Assembly: GCA_902810755.1 (NCBI GenBank)
Contig: CADDYT010000155.1
Location: 1-14,419, forward strand
Direction: 5' to 3'
Length of the DNA stretch: 14,419 bases
DNA from: Chloroflexota bacterium
Lineage (GTDB): Bacteria > Chloroflexota > Ktedonobacteria > Ktedonobacterales > Ktedonobacteraceae
This document shows positions 1 through 7,226 of the stretch, in pieces (within the stretch, counting starts at the first letter, position 1; every line of letters starts with the position of its first letter). Both the position numbers and the translations under genes were made by a program. Under the pieces are notes generated by a model. It saw only the letters and a list, made by a program, of their open reading frames with translations. It was not told the DNA's origin and ran no database searches.

Positions 1-2
1 TG

Positions 3-215
3 TACCCTGACGGCCTCACTGCACGAGAGGTGGAAGTGCTGCGGCTGGTAGCCTCGGGCAGGACCAACAAAGAGATCGCGGCAACCCTGGTTGTGAGCGT
101 GCCCACTGTGCAGCGGCATATTGCCAACATCTATGGTAAGATCGGCGCGCGTGGCCGGGCGGATGCGACCGCCTATGCTATCAGTCGCGGTCTGACCCTA
201 ATGCGTCTCCCCTAG
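3..215 (+). CDS. LuxR-family response regulator/transcription factor, C-terminal HTH (partial, 5' end outside window)
   Basis: The open frame enters from the left edge and ends at TAG 213-215. The translated piece begins [19 protein letters not shown] and continues with NKEIA, then a recognition-helix region [20 protein letters not shown]. This is the classic LuxR/GerE C-terminal DNA-binding domain (LTxRExEVLxLxAxGxxNKEIA...TVxxHxxNIxxKL). Only the HTH is in the window, so the sensor or ATPase part, and hence the signal, cannot be told. The first Met (30) lies inside the HTH and is not a real start. Family is certain; specific role unknown. Confidence 0.88.
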   Translation, partial: YPDGLTAREVEVLRLVASGRTNKEIAATLVVSVPTVQRHIANIYGKIGARGRADATAYAISRGLTLMRLP

Positions 216-389
216 CTCCAACTTCTACACACTTTGCATCATCTGCGTGGTGCAGTGTCTCCTGCCAGCTCCCTGCGAAAATACATGATTGCAACGATGC
301 CAACAGGCCGCTGCATAGCTATACTCTCCTTAGTAAGTCCATTGAAGGACTATCAAGTTCTCCGAACCATTTGACAAAGGAGGAATAGC

Positions 390-1199
390 ATGCAACAGCT
401 TAAGCGTGACGGTATCGCGTTGTTCTATGAAGAGGCAGGCAAAGGCGCACCGCCCGTCCTGCTGGTCCACGCCCTTGCGGGTGACCATACCTTCATGACG
501 CCCCAGTTCGAGCACTTCCGTCGCACCCACCGCGTGGTGTCGGTGGACCTGCGTGGTCACGGCCAGAGCGAGCAGCCACAGCAGGAATACACTATCGCCG
601 GATTCGCCGACGATCTCGCCTGGCTCTGCCGTGAGCTGGGGCTCTACAAGCCGGCCCTCATTGGCCACAGCATGGGTGGAGCGATTGCCCTCGATCTCGC
701 CGCCCGCTACCCCGATGTGCCCATGGCGGTAATAGCGCTAGACGCAACCATTGTCCCGCCAGCAGGCACCGATGCCTGGCTGCAGCCGGTCACGCAGGGA
801 TTGCGGACCCCAGCCTATCGGGAGGTGCTGCGCCAGTTCCTGGAACTCAATTTCGCGCCGACTGACGACCCACAGCGCAAGGCACGCATTCTGGACCAGA
901 TGGCTTCTGCCCCGCAGCAGGTCGTCGCCTCAGCATGGGAGGGCATGCTCGCCTGGGATGGTGCCGCTGCTGCTGCAGCCTGTAAGGTACCCGTGCTCTA
1001 TATTGACACTGGAACGCCGAATGCCGATTTGCAGCGCTTCCACGAACTCTGTCCACAGCTCGTCATTGGCAAGATCGTCGGGTCCGGGCATTTCCTCGAA
1101 CTTGAGGTGCCCGAGCAAGTCAATGCCATGATCGACCGCTTTCTGGCCATCACGTTGGCACCCTCGACTGCCGGCGTACAAGCGGGAGCAGCTTCATAG
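390..1199 (+). CDS. alpha/beta-fold hydrolase
   Basis: A 269-residue protein of standard length for a single-domain alpha/beta hydrolase. Visible motifs are an HALAGD oxyanion-hole segment (about 27-31), the VDLRGHGQS strand/loop (51-59), the nucleophile elbow GHSMGG with Ser93, and a C-terminal GSGHFLELE with the probable catalytic His234. This supports an esterase, lipase, haloperoxidase-like or C-C hydrolase activity; the substrate cannot be read from sequence. There is no signal peptide or membrane segment, so it is probably cytoplasmic. The start is chosen by a strong Shine-Dalgarno AAGGAGG at 377-383, six bases before ATG. It stands alone between intergenic gaps of 174 and 227 bp and has no evident link to the CRISPR locus. 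Confidence 0.9.
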   Translation: MQQLKRDGIALFYEEAGKGAPPVLLVHALAGDHTFMTPQFEHFRRTHRVVSVDLRGHGQSEQPQQEYTIAGFADDLAWLCRELGLYKPALIGHSMGGAIALDLAARYPDVPMAVIALDATIVPPAGTDAWLQPVTQGLRTPAYREVLRQFLELNFAPTDDPQRKARILDQMASAPQQVVASAWEGMLAWDGAAAAAACKVPVLYIDTGTPNADLQRFHELCPQLVIGKIVGSGHFLELEVPEQVNAMIDRFLAITLAPSTAGVQAGAAS

Positions 1200-1225
1200 A
1201 CCGCTCGGTAACTGGTAGGGGTGTC

Positions 1226-1305
1226 CTCTCGCGCATCGAGAGTCATGATCGCATCCTGAGAGAATGTGATCATGACCCTCAGTATCAGATTGCCAGGTGG
1301 CCTGA
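1226..1305 (+). promoter_or_regulatory. Cluster of competing hairpins upstream of the M20 amidohydrolase
   Basis: Three structures can be read. CTCTCG (1226-1231) pairs with CGAGAG (1237-1242) around a 5-nt loop. A stronger hairpin pairs 1242-1254 (GTCATGATCGCAT) with 1264-1276 (ATGTGATCATGAC), 13 bp with one G-U pair and a 9-nt loop; GAG/CTC (1238-1240 and 1278-1280) add to the stem beyond one mismatch. The two share bases 1238-1242 and so exclude each other. A third hairpin uses GCCA (1292-1295) with TGGC (1298-1301), extended by TCAG/CTGA. No T-run follows, so a simple intrinsic terminator is not obvious. A terminator of the upstream gene, an attenuator, or a mobile palindromic repeat are all possible. 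Confidence 0.45.
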
Positions 1306-1426
1306 CACGTTGAGAGCGTCGCAGTTGAGGTACACATCGCCGCGACCTCGCGCGACTCCCTGACTCTATGAAAGGCTCTCCGATTCTTGCGTTGCACCTT
1401 CTTTCTTTGCCTGAAAGCGAGGAGTC

Positions 1427-2623
1427 ATGGCTCTATCCAACCCCGATCAACTGAAAGCTGAAGTTGACGCACTCGTCCCTGATCTCATCGCCATGCGCCG
1501 CGACTTGCACGAGCATCCAGAACTTGCCTTTGAAGAAGTGCGCACTGCGGGTATGATCGCCCAGCGCTTGCGCTCGCTTGGATTGGAGGTGCAGATGGGC
1601 GTTGCAAAAACAGGGGTGATCGGCCTCTTGCGTGGTGGTGCGAGCCAACCTGGAGCCAAAACCATTGCCATCCGTGCCGACATCGATGCCCTGCCTCTTC
1701 AGGAATTGAACGAGATCGACTATCGCTCCCAGGTCGATGGCAAGATGCATGCCTGCGGACACGACGGGCATACGGCTATTGCACTTGCAGTCGCCACTCT
1801 GTTGAGCAAACGTCGCGCCGAACTGAAGGGCACTGTCAAGTTTCTCTTCCAGCCCGCAGAAGAGCGGCTCAGTGGCGCCAAACCCATGCTCGAGGAAGGG
1901 GCTATGGAGGGCGTAGACGGCATGCTCGGCCTGCATCTTATCAGCACCTACCCGCTTGGGCATGTTGGCGTGCGTGCCGGGACCATCTATGCCAGTGCTG
2001 ATAGATGTGTGTTCACCGTACACGGCAAGGGAAGTCACGCTGCCATGCCCCATGAAGCGGTTGACCCCATAGTGATCGCCGCGCACATGATTACGGCGCT
2101 CCAAACGCTGATCAGTCGCGAAACGTCGCCGTTCAGCCCTGCGGTCGTGACTATAGGCATAGTCACTGCTGGCACAGCTTTCAACATCATCCCGGAAACG
2201 GCGGTCTTGCAGGGAACGATACGCGCGTTCAGCACAGAGCATCGCGCAAAACTGCTCCGTCGCACGCAAGAATTAACCGGCGGTATAGCCAGCGCCATGG
2301 GCGGTTCCTGCCAGGTGGAACTGTTTGACGGTTGCCCGCCCTGCACCAACGATGCTGCCATGACAGCAGTGGTCCACAAGGCAGCCGTCGCCTCCGTAGG
2401 AGAGCAGGCAGTTGACAGCGGTGAAGACGTCATGCTCACAGCCAGTGATGATATGGCTTACTTCCTCACTGCTGTCCCGGGGTGCTACTTTGTGGTAGGA
2501 GCGCACAACAAGGAGAAGGGAGGAGCCTATCCGCATCATCATCCGCGCTTCACTATTGATGAGCAAGCCTTGCCAATAGGTGTTGAGGTGCTGACGCGAG
2601 CAGCACTGGAGTTTTTAGGATAG
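1427..2623 (+). CDS. M20 family metallo-amidohydrolase (hippurate/N-acyl-amino-acid hydrolase type)
   Basis: A 398-residue protein matching the M20D amidohydrolase family in length and motif order. Seen are MRRDLHEHPELAFEE (23-37), IRADIDALPL (82-91), the metal-binding HACGHDGHT with Cys110, His112 and Asp113, the FQPAEE segment with Glu145/Glu146, GLH with His170, and a C-terminal PHHHPRF with His370-372. Using Cys110 where peptidases have Asp is typical of the hippurate hydrolase, N-acetyldiaminopimelate deacetylase and IAA-amino acid hydrolase branch. It should hydrolyse N-acyl or amide bonds of amino-acid conjugates using a divalent metal; the exact substrate is open. ATG 1427 follows a GCGAGGAG Shine-Dalgarno. 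No signal peptide. The gene is monocistronic, with a structured region upstream and a hairpin downstream. Confidence 0.92.
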   Translation: MALSNPDQLKAEVDALVPDLIAMRRDLHEHPELAFEEVRTAGMIAQRLRSLGLEVQMGVAKTGVIGLLRGGASQPGAKTIAIRADIDALPLQELNEIDYRSQVDGKMHACGHDGHTAIALAVATLLSKRRAELKGTVKFLFQPAEERLSGAKPMLEEGAMEGVDGMLGLHLISTYPLGHVGVRAGTIYASADRCVFTVHGKGSHAAMPHEAVDPIVIAAHMITALQTLISRETSPFSPAVVTIGIVTAGTAFNIIPETAVLQGTIRAFSTEHRAKLLRRTQELTGGIASAMGGSCQVELFDGCPPCTNDAAMTAVVHKAAVASVGEQAVDSGEDVMLTASDDMAYFLTAVPGCYFVVGAHNKEKGGAYPHHHPRFTIDEQALPIGVEVLTRAALEFLG

Positions 2624-2648
2624 GATGGGCAACCTCACCCAAGAGATC

Positions 2649-2682
2649 GGATGATGGTTCCTGCTGCCCTTCCGCATCATCC
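2649..2682 (+). terminator. Hairpin after the M20 gene, possible terminator
   Basis: GGATGATG (2649-2656) and CATCATCC (2675-2682) form a perfect 8-bp inverted repeat with an 18-nt loop, 25 bp after the stop codon of the amidohydrolase. The position fits a transcription end, but the bases after the stem lack a T-run, so factor-independent termination is uncertain. It lies immediately before the start of the decayed TPR gene and could also act on that gene. Confidence 0.35.
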
Positions 2683-2695
2683 TTAGACTGGTACA

Positions 2696-2970
2696 ATGAG
2701 GACCGTGGAGGATTGGATGAAAGTAGGCGATACCCTCTACGGCCTCAAGCGCTACGAGGAAGCCCTCGCTGCCTTTGAACGGGCCATCCGCCTTGATCCC
2801 AACTATATCTCCGCCCACTTTGGCAAAAGCGATGCCCTCTACAATCTCGGACGTTTCGAGGAAGCTCGCGCTGCCGACCACCAGGGCGTCATCCATATCG
2901 ACTTGCCCTAGTCTACACTGGCAAAGGCAATGCCCTCAAGCATCCTACAACTATGGTTTCTTCAAGTTGA
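2696..2970 (+). pseudogene. Decayed TPR-repeat protein gene (frameshifted remnant)
   Basis: ATG 2696 opens a 71-residue frame with two TPR units: GDTLYGLKRYEEALAAFERA followed by IRLDPN, then GKSDALYNLGRFEEARA. The Ala/Gly/Leu/Tyr/Pro pattern is that of TPRs. The frame hits TAG at 2909-2911. In the frame beginning at 2905 the sequence goes on as ALVYTGKGNALKH, which is the start of the next TPR (usual form: AYxxKGNALxxLGRYEEAL). A one-base loss (or two-base gain) near 2902-2905 therefore broke the gene, and the TPR pattern fades after about 2945. The shifted frame stops at TGA 2968-2970. It is most likely a remnant of a longer TPR protein; a functional 71-residue peptide is less likely. Confidence 0.6.
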
Positions 2971-3254
2971 CCACCTGTGCCAGAAAAGATCAGGCAGTAT
3001 CTGTCATCGTCACTGCCGGGATGTGTAAACCATCCGTGGCGAGGTTTGCAACATCCATTTTGTCAAAAAAGATTCACTGTTTTGCGAGACTCGTTTCCCT
3101 TTTTAATACGAACCTGCCGTCTCGAATGAGGGCATAAGTTGCCCTCTCAGGCTAACAAGAATACAACTCTCCTGCTGGTCGGAGAGAAATTTGCGATCTA
3201 CCGAGCCTGGGGAAGCGTTTTGAGCAGCTTTTCAGAACTTACATTTCTACTATC
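2971..3254. other. Gene-free, AT-richer stretch upstream of the CRISPR-Cas locus
   Basis: No plausible coding frame on either strand. The one clear structure is GAGGGC (3128-3133) / GCCCTC (3141-3146), a 6-bp stem with a 7-nt loop and no T-run. The heptamer TTTGCGA occurs at 3081-3087 and 3190-3196, and its complement occurs twice downstream of cas4 (14289-14295 and 14385-14391). The stretch leads into the promoter and repeat-like element at 3255-3328, so it could be a leader-like region, but that is inference. Confidence 0.4.
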
Positions 3255-3290
3255 TTCCAATCTTTCTCTTAAAGGAGTATAATGCCCTCG
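3255..3290 (+). promoter_or_regulatory. Sigma-70-type promoter with perfect -10 box
   Basis: TATAAT at 3278-3283 is a perfect -10 hexamer. Seventeen bases upstream, TTCCAA (3255-3260) is a weak -35. The expected transcription start is about 3290, directly at the left boundary of the CRISPR-repeat-like element and about 164 nt before the WYL regulator start codon. It could therefore drive the regulator-cas3 transcript, a small repeat-containing RNA, or both. Confidence 0.5.
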
Positions 3291-3328
3291 ATTCATTTTG
3301 GCTCAAGGGAATTGAGTCGTATTGAAAC
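3291..3328 (+). repeat. Solitary CRISPR-repeat-like element
   Basis: GGCTCAA (3300-3306) pairs with TTGAGTC (3312-3318) as a 7-bp stem (one G-U pair) with loop GGGAA. After two bases comes ATTGAAAC (3321-3328). This is the architecture of many type I/III CRISPR repeats: a short stem, then the 8-nt tag AUUGAAAC left on mature crRNAs after Cas6 cleavage at the stem base. Only one copy is present and the 5' half of a standard 30-37 nt repeat is not clearly recognisable. The left boundary given here is an estimate. It lies just downstream of a TATAAT promoter. It could be an orphan or degenerate repeat, a crRNA-like regulatory RNA, or chance. Confidence 0.35.
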
Positions 3329-3396
3329 CGGTCTGCTTTGCATTCTTGTCACGAACTTTTCGCGTCGCCTATCACTTTAGTCCCAATGTTCGCAGA

Positions 3397-3421
3397 ATTC
3401 CGCGTTCCTTGCGGAATCTCT
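3397..3421 (+). promoter_or_regulatory. Palindromic putative operator, copy 1 (upstream of WYL regulator-cas3)
   Basis: ATTCCGC (3397-3403), a 7-nt centre GTTCCTT, and GCGGAAT (3411-3417), followed by CTCT. The arms are perfect complements. The same 25 bp with one substitution occurs upstream of cas1 (12290-12314). It ends 32 bp before the regulator's start codon and just upstream of a -10-like TAGACT (3425-3430). The most economical reading is a binding site of the WYL regulator itself, giving autoregulation and control of cas3. A transcript hairpin or an interspersed repeat are alternatives. Confidence 0.5.
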
Positions 3422-3453
3422 GAGTAGACTGTTTCTCAGGAGGTGAAAACGAG

Positions 3454-4509
3454 ATGCCGCTCTCAGATGCATACAACAAAACTGATCGCTTATATCGGTT
3501 ACAACTGCTGTTCTGGAAAAATCCAGGGAAACAGTGGCGGACCAAAGAAATCGCGGAGATGCTCCATGTCAGTGAAGATTCGGCCAGCCACTACCTCAAC
3601 GAACTGTCCGTTGATGGGCGCTTACCGGTGATCAAGGAGGGCTGGTACTGGAAACTGGCAGAAGGGGCGACCTTTGAACTGTTGCCCATGAAGCTCAACT
3701 TACCGGAGGGAACCGCCCTCTATCTCGCCGCACGACTGCTGACGCAGATTTCTGACGAGCGCAATGATCATGTGTTGTCAGCACTCACGAAGCTTATTCA
3801 GGCCATGCCGGATACGATTGCGCCTCATCAACATGCCATTGTGGACATGGCAAGGGAGCGACAACAGGGGCAGCAAGATCTCTCTGCCATTTTTCAGACC
3901 GTCGCTCTTGGCTGGGCGACTCATCGTACCATCCGCCTGTCCTATACGCCGCCACACCGTGCCTCGTTCGAGTGCCAGTTCTCTCCGTATTTACTCGAAC
4001 CGTCCGGCATCGGACGCACGATTTATGCTATCGGTCACAGTTCCCTTGTCCATGCACTGCGAACGTTCAAGCTGGAGCGCATCGACTACGCTGAACTCAC
4101 CGAAGCCACCTTCGAGATACCGGCGGACTTTGATGGCCCGACGCTGCTCAAAAACGCCTGGGGGGTGATGTATGGCGATGAAGAACCAGTGGAAGTCTGC
4201 TTACGCTTCAGTCATTGGGTCACAAAACGTGTGAAAGAAACGATCTGGCATCCATCGCAACAGATCAAGGACACTGCGGATGGCTGCGAATGGCGGGCGC
4301 TCATCGGCGACACCGTGGAGATCGAAAACTGGATCCGTGGGTGGGGAGCAGATTGCGAAGTGCTGACGCCCACTGATTTACGGGAAAAAATGGTGAAAGA
4401 GGTGCGCCGGCTTGCTGCCATGTACGGCATCTCAGCTAGGCAGACGCGACCGCCTGATGAACCGGATACCGATCTGCTCTCTGGCATTTTTGGAGGATCA
4501 TCGTCATGA
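3454..4509 (+). CDS. WYL-domain transcriptional regulator, putative cas-locus regulator
   Basis: A 351-residue protein. Residues 8-68 form an N-terminal winged HTH of the DeoR/HTH_11 type (TDRLYRLQLLFWKN, then WRTKEIAEMLHVSEDSASHYLNEL). Residues about 146-213 form a WYL domain: IRLSYTPPHRASFECQFSPY followed by GRTIYAIGHSS in place of the canonical WYL tripeptide. A C-terminal WCX-like region with a KEVRRLAAMYG end follows. WYL regulators sense nucleic-acid or nucleotide ligands and bind palindromic DNA, and WYL proteins are known neighbours and regulators of CRISPR and other defence loci. The start is fixed by a near-perfect Shine-Dalgarno AGGAGGTGA (3438-3446), seven bases before ATG. The stop overlaps the cas3 start as ATGA, implying translational coupling. 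A palindrome 32 bp upstream, repeated before cas1, is a candidate binding site. Direction of regulation is not visible. Confidence 0.87.
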   Translation: MPLSDAYNKTDRLYRLQLLFWKNPGKQWRTKEIAEMLHVSEDSASHYLNELSVDGRLPVIKEGWYWKLAEGATFELLPMKLNLPEGTALYLAARLLTQISDERNDHVLSALTKLIQAMPDTIAPHQHAIVDMARERQQGQQDLSAIFQTVALGWATHRTIRLSYTPPHRASFECQFSPYLLEPSGIGRTIYAIGHSSLVHALRTFKLERIDYAELTEATFEIPADFDGPTLLKNAWGVMYGDEEPVEVCLRFSHWVTKRVKETIWHPSQQIKDTADGCEWRALIGDTVEIENWIRGWGADCEVLTPTDLREKMVKEVRRLAAMYGISARQTRPPDEPDTDLLSGIFGGSSS

Positions 4510-7091
4510 CCACACCACATCCCTTTCACTTGCGACCTTTTCAGGAGCAGGTTTTTAAGACGATTATGCAGGGGAAAAGCGTCATTTTGCAGGCTCCGAC
4601 TGGATCGGGGAAAACCAAAGCCGCGCTCAGTCCGTTTGTGCAGAATCTGGCTGTGGGCGGCCACCAACTGCCGCATACCTGTCGTTACGCTGTGCCGCTC
4701 CGCGTGCTGGCAAACCAGTTCCATCGCGAATTTCGTACTCTCGCAGAAGATATTGATCGGCAAGCTCCAACGCGCCTGGCAGACATCTACCAGGATATAA
4801 GTCGCCGGGCCATCGCCATACAAACGGGCGAGCAGCCGGATGATCCACAGTTCGAGTCGCTGCTCACCTTCTGCACCATTGACCAACTTCTGGCAAGTTT
4901 CCTGGCTGTACCCTATGGTCTAGGGCCGCGCCTTGCGAATCTCAATGTCGGTGCAGTGGCAGGATCGTACCTGGTGCTTGATGAGTTTCATCTGTATCCG
5001 CTTAGAGAACACAGCATCTATGGAGCGCGCACGACGACGATCCAGATGCTGCGCCTGCTGCGAGACATTACACCATTCATCTTGATGACAGCAACATTTT
5101 CCACATCGCTGCTCGAACGCTTACAGACCTTGCTCGGCGCAGAGATCGTGTCAGTGCGCGATCAATATGAACTCCAGGAAATCGCTCAGGGACGCACGCG
5201 CACCTTCCGGCGATCACCAGAATCGATGGACGCCAGGGTTATCTTTCAGGAACACCAGAGCCGCCAGCAGGCAGGGAATGCCTGCACACTCATCGTCTGT
5301 AACACCGCCTTGCGAGCGCAGAAGCTTTATCTAGATATGAAAGCCGTCGCCGGAGAACATACGCGGGTGATCTTGCTGCATAGCCGCTTTAGCGTCGAAG
5401 ATCGCCGCGTGCTTTCGGAAGAGGTTGAGCATGAGCTTGGCCCGCAGCAGTGGCGGAATGGAACCTACTTGGGGCGCGATATCATCGTCATCGCCACGCA
5501 GGTAGTCGAGGTTGGTCTTGATATCTCCGTCCAGGTCCTGCACACAGAAAACGCTCCGGCAAGCAGTCTGATTCAACGTGCGGGCCGGTGCGCGCGTTTT
5601 GCCCACCAACGCGGCGTGGTATTCATTTATCATCTTCCATTGGATGCCGAAGGGAATGAAGCCAGTACCCTGCCTTACGAGAAGAACGTTTGTGCTGCAA
5701 CATGGAATGCTTTGACCGAGTTTGATGGGAAAGAGGTTGGTTTTCTGGAAGAGCAGCAGTTGATCGACGTGGTTCACACGCCAGAGGATCGGGCATTACT
5801 CGATCACTACGAGCGAAACGAAGAGGACATCACCGGGCGCATCTTTCACTGCTTCAATACGAATGATCGCGGCGAAACGACCAAGCTAATACGTGAGGTG
5901 TCGCAAGTCCATATCCTTATTCATGACACCCCTGACGAGACGATTACCGAGGAACCGTGGCGCTGGCAGACATTTGCGTTCCACCCGGACTCGTTCGCAA
6001 GCCCGCGCCGCTGGCAGGAACTTCAAGAACGCGGGCGGAACCTGGAATGGGTCTGCAAGAAAGCCGAGCCTGAGCCGGTCACAACGACCTCCGATGATGC
6101 GAAAAATGAGGATACCATTGATAATCGCCAGAAGACACGCTATGCGTGGAGGAGTGTTACTAATCCACACGAGACAGTCCAGGCATTGATCATTGCCTTA
6201 CCGCGCCAGTTAGCGCGCTACGACAGTGAACTCGGCTTTGTTCTGCTTGATGGTCAACTGAACGTTGGTCCAGGAACGTATCAAAGCACGCTGCTCCCAG
6301 AGGCTTCACAAATACGCGATTATGTCGGCTCGCATGTAACCAGCTACCAGGATCATATTCGCGGCCTGGTGCGCGCCTATGACCTGGACATCAAGGATGC
6401 TCTCCACTTTGTCGCGTGCAAGCTGGAAAAGCAGATGGGATTGTCTGATGGAATCGTTGATCAGGCGATACGTCTGGCAATAGCCTGCCACGATCTGGGC
6501 AAACTCAACCGTTCATGGCAACAGTGGGCGCTGGCCTGGCAGCGGTTGCTGTATGAGAAGCAAGGAAGAACTATGCCGTATCAGCCTCCCGATCCGTCGT
6601 TCTGTTTCGCCAAAACCGATTTTAACTTCTCATCACGCGAGCAACGGCAATGGCAGAAGGAGGTCCATTTGCCGCGCCCGCATCATGCTTGCGAAAGTGT
6701 GATCCTGGGACGGGCATTGATAGGCGTCAGCCTGGGTATCTCGAAAACAGCCAGGGAAGAGCAAAGGGCCATCTTGCGAGCTATTTGCGGCGCCATCGCC
6801 CGGCATCATAGCCCGCAGGCAAGCGCATATAGCATTGCTGCTCTCGATGAGCGGGCGCAGCGAGCCGCAGAAGAAGCCTTGCTGATAGCCCATCAGGGTG
6901 GATCATGGAGCTATGATCCCGCGCGACTGATAACTAAGATCGACCAGGCAGGGGATCTGGCGCCGGTGAGCAGCGAACAGTGGAGAATCACCCGACCCGA
7001 TTGGACAAATGGACGCATCGGTGAGCTGGAGACATGGCTCTACTTCGTGATCGTGCGAGCGCTGCGGCTGGCGGATCAGCGTGCAGGGTGA
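4506..7091 (+). CDS. cas3: CRISPR-associated helicase/nuclease Cas3 (helicase first, HD domain C-terminal)
   Basis: An 861-residue protein that unwinds and cuts the target-bound DNA strand after Cascade recruits it. Superfamily 2 helicase motifs are visible: Walker A APTGSGKT (30-37), DEFH (159-162, the DExH box), TAT (195-197), and the motif VI arginine finger QRAGRCAR (357-364). The HD nuclease comes after the helicase: CHDLGK with His662-Asp663, then HH at 726-727 (RPHHACES) and HH at 767-768 (ARHHSP), followed by the Cas3-type C-terminus RALRLADQRA. In the common I-C/I-E Cas3 the HD is N-terminal, so the order is reversed here; helicase-HD order is known from some subtypes such as I-G. 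All metal ligands look intact. It is translationally coupled to the WYL gene (ATGA overlap). A 214-bp gap with a separate promoter separates it from the Cascade genes. Confidence 0.93.
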   Translation: MTTPHPFHLRPFQEQVFKTIMQGKSVILQAPTGSGKTKAALSPFVQNLAVGGHQLPHTCRYAVPLRVLANQFHREFRTLAEDIDRQAPTRLADIYQDISRRAIAIQTGEQPDDPQFESLLTFCTIDQLLASFLAVPYGLGPRLANLNVGAVAGSYLVLDEFHLYPLREHSIYGARTTTIQMLRLLRDITPFILMTATFSTSLLERLQTLLGAEIVSVRDQYELQEIAQGRTRTFRRSPESMDARVIFQEHQSRQQAGNACTLIVCNTALRAQKLYLDMKAVAGEHTRVILLHSRFSVEDRRVLSEEVEHELGPQQWRNGTYLGRDIIVIATQVVEVGLDISVQVLHTENAPASSLIQRAGRCARFAHQRGVVFIYHLPLDAEGNEASTLPYEKNVCAATWNALTEFDGKEVGFLEEQQLIDVVHTPEDRALLDHYERNEEDITGRIFHCFNTNDRGETTKLIREVSQVHILIHDTPDETITEEPWRWQTFAFHPDSFASPRRWQELQERGRNLEWVCKKAEPEPVTTTSDDAKNEDTIDNRQKTRYAWRSVTNPHETVQALIIALPRQLARYDSELGFVLLDGQLNVGPGTYQSTLLPEASQIRDYVGSHVTSYQDHIRGLVRAYDLDIKDALHFVACKLEKQMGLSDGIVDQAIRLAIACHDLGKLNRSWQQWALAWQRLLYEKQGRTMPYQPPDPSFCFAKTDFNFSSREQRQWQKEVHLPRPHHACESVILGRALIGVSLGISKTAREEQRAILRAICGAIARHHSPQASAYSIAALDERAQRAAEEALLIAHQGGSWSYDPARLITKIDQAGDLAPVSSEQWRITRPDWTNGRIGELETWLYFVIVRALRLADQRAG

Positions 7092-7099
7092 CTATCAAA

Positions 7100-7181
7100 A
7101 GTATCCTTAAACGGATCGAATGGCTACTACAATAGCCGAGATAGTCCAACAAATCACTTGCAGTATCCTGAAAACGGATCG
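7100..7181. repeat. Pair of direct repeats downstream of cas3
   Basis: AGTATCCTTAAACGGATCG (7100-7118) recurs as AGTATCCTGAAAACGGATCG (7162-7181), identical except for one substitution and one extra base, start-to-start 62 bp. Each copy contains an ATCC/GGAT inverted repeat. Between them lies a small stem GGCTA (7122-7126) / TAGCC (7133-7137). A second direct repeat, ATAGTCCAACAA, occurs at 7141-7152 and 7268-7279, so the two repeat pairs interleave. Paired regulator sites or the footprint of an insertion or duplication are possible. Confidence 0.55.
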
Positions 7182-7226
7182 TGATCAGCATTTTAGCATC
7201 TAATTATCTTTGTCGCAAGGAGATAC

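Noticed and set aside
289..325. Promoter for the alpha/beta hydrolase (TTGCAA ... TATACT)
   Set aside because: The -10-like TATACT (320-325) is plausible, but the only -35-like hexamer is 25 bases away, too far for a standard sigma-70 promoter.
1433..2269. 278-residue open frame on the minus strand
   Set aside because: It lies antisense inside the M20 amidohydrolase, has no recognisable domain, and its composition is that of a complement shadow of the real gene.
3128..3146. GAGGGC/GCCCTC stem as an intrinsic terminator
   Set aside because: Only 6 bp and no T-run on either side; kept only as a structural note.
3329..3363. Spacer-like segment after the solitary repeat targeting a cas promoter
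   Set aside because: No seed match to the three candidate promoter regions was found; an 8-nt complement in cas7 is within chance.
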